Source of the DNA: Anaerotignum sp. | GTDB lineage: Bacteria; Bacillota; Clostridia; Lachnospirales; Anaerotignaceae | NCBI GenBank assembly: GCA_017560955.1 | Contig: JAFZDV010000190.1 | Coordinates: forward strand, 1-5,358 | Reading direction: 5' to 3' | Length of the DNA stretch: 5,358 nucleotides | Shown: positions 5,264 through 5,358 of the stretch, one piece after another | Layout: each line of letters begins with the position of its first letter | Numbering within the stretch: position 1 is the stretch's first letter | Program-made: the position numbers and the translations under genes | Notes under the pieces: model-generated | Database searches by the model: none | What the model was told of the DNA's origin: nothing | What the model saw: the letters and a program-made list of their open reading frames with translations, nothing else

Positions 5264-5358
5264 ATGCAGGAAAAAGGTAATCTTTCCATTAACAGCGAAA
5301 ATTTCTTACCCATTATCAAAAAATGGCTTTACACAGATAAGGATATCTTCATCCGTGA
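5264..5358 (+). CDS. htpG: Molecular chaperone HtpG (Hsp90), 5' end only
   Basis: Only the first 31 codons and two bases are inside the window. The N-terminus shows the Hsp90 opening strand and helix: GNLSINSENFLPIIKKWLY followed by TDKDIFIR, which in HtpG proteins leads into RELVSNACDA, the start of the GHKL-type ATP-binding domain. HtpG is a cytosolic ATP-dependent chaperone, normally about 620-650 residues, so most of the gene is to the right. The ATG at 5264 has a strong AGGAGG ribosome binding site (5250-5255) with 8-nt spacing. A near-perfect CIRCE, an extended -10 promoter and a leader hairpin precede it, which places the gene in the HrcA heat-shock regulon of this organism, unlike B. 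subtilis htpG, which is not under CIRCE/HrcA control. The identification rests on a short but very characteristic stretch. Confidence 0.9.
   Translation, partial: MQEKGNLSINSENFLPIIKKWLYTDKDIFIR

Noticed and set aside
1..5358. Mobile element, CRISPR array, phage, toxin-antitoxin or defence system.
   Set aside because: No transposase or integrase, terminal inverted repeats, spacer-repeat pattern or defence protein motifs were seen; the genes are housekeeping or regulatory families with uniform style.

Overview
The window looks like ordinary chromosome from a low-to-moderate GC member of the Bacillota, most likely a clostridial or Lachnospiraceae-type gut anaerobe. Signs for this are strong AGGAGG-type ribosome binding sites, TTGACA/TATAAT-type promoters, a CIRCE operator, and protein families typical of that group (DUF4298, a FliB-type methylase, YtqB/MnmM, YczE). 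This placement is an inference from gene content and style, not from a marker gene. Every gene here is recognisable at family level, and I see no mobile element, CRISPR array, tRNA or rRNA.

Layout. On the minus strand, positions 1-1987 hold a probable three-gene operon read right to left: a DUF4298 protein (GTG start at 1987), a RarD/EamA-type transporter overlapping it by 26 nt, and, 21 nt further on, a FliB-family flagellin lysine-N-methylase whose 3' end runs off the left edge. The gap 1988-2132 carries two good divergent promoters. The rightward one drives mnmM (tRNA wobble-uridine methyltransferase) and, 18 nt later, a YczE/YyaS/YitT-type membrane protein. A strong bidirectional terminator at 3347-3388 separates this pair from a convergent aspartate kinase gene (3391-4131, minus).

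The aspartate kinase is the most unusual gene. It has a complete catalytic domain but ends where the ACT regulatory domains normally begin. The terminator follows directly, with no room for an ACT remnant. Divergent from it is an AraC-family regulator (4263-5120). The shared 131-nt gap holds repeated motifs spaced 21 and 32 bp apart that overlap the putative promoters of both genes, so local control of the kinase by the AraC protein is a reasonable hypothesis.

At the right edge lies the start of htpG (Hsp90), preceded by a near-perfect CIRCE element, a strong extended -10 promoter and a 5'-leader hairpin. This points to HrcA-controlled heat-shock expression. The CIRCE lies upstream of the -35 box rather than over the promoter or in the leader. 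It could also act as the transcription terminator of the AraC gene.
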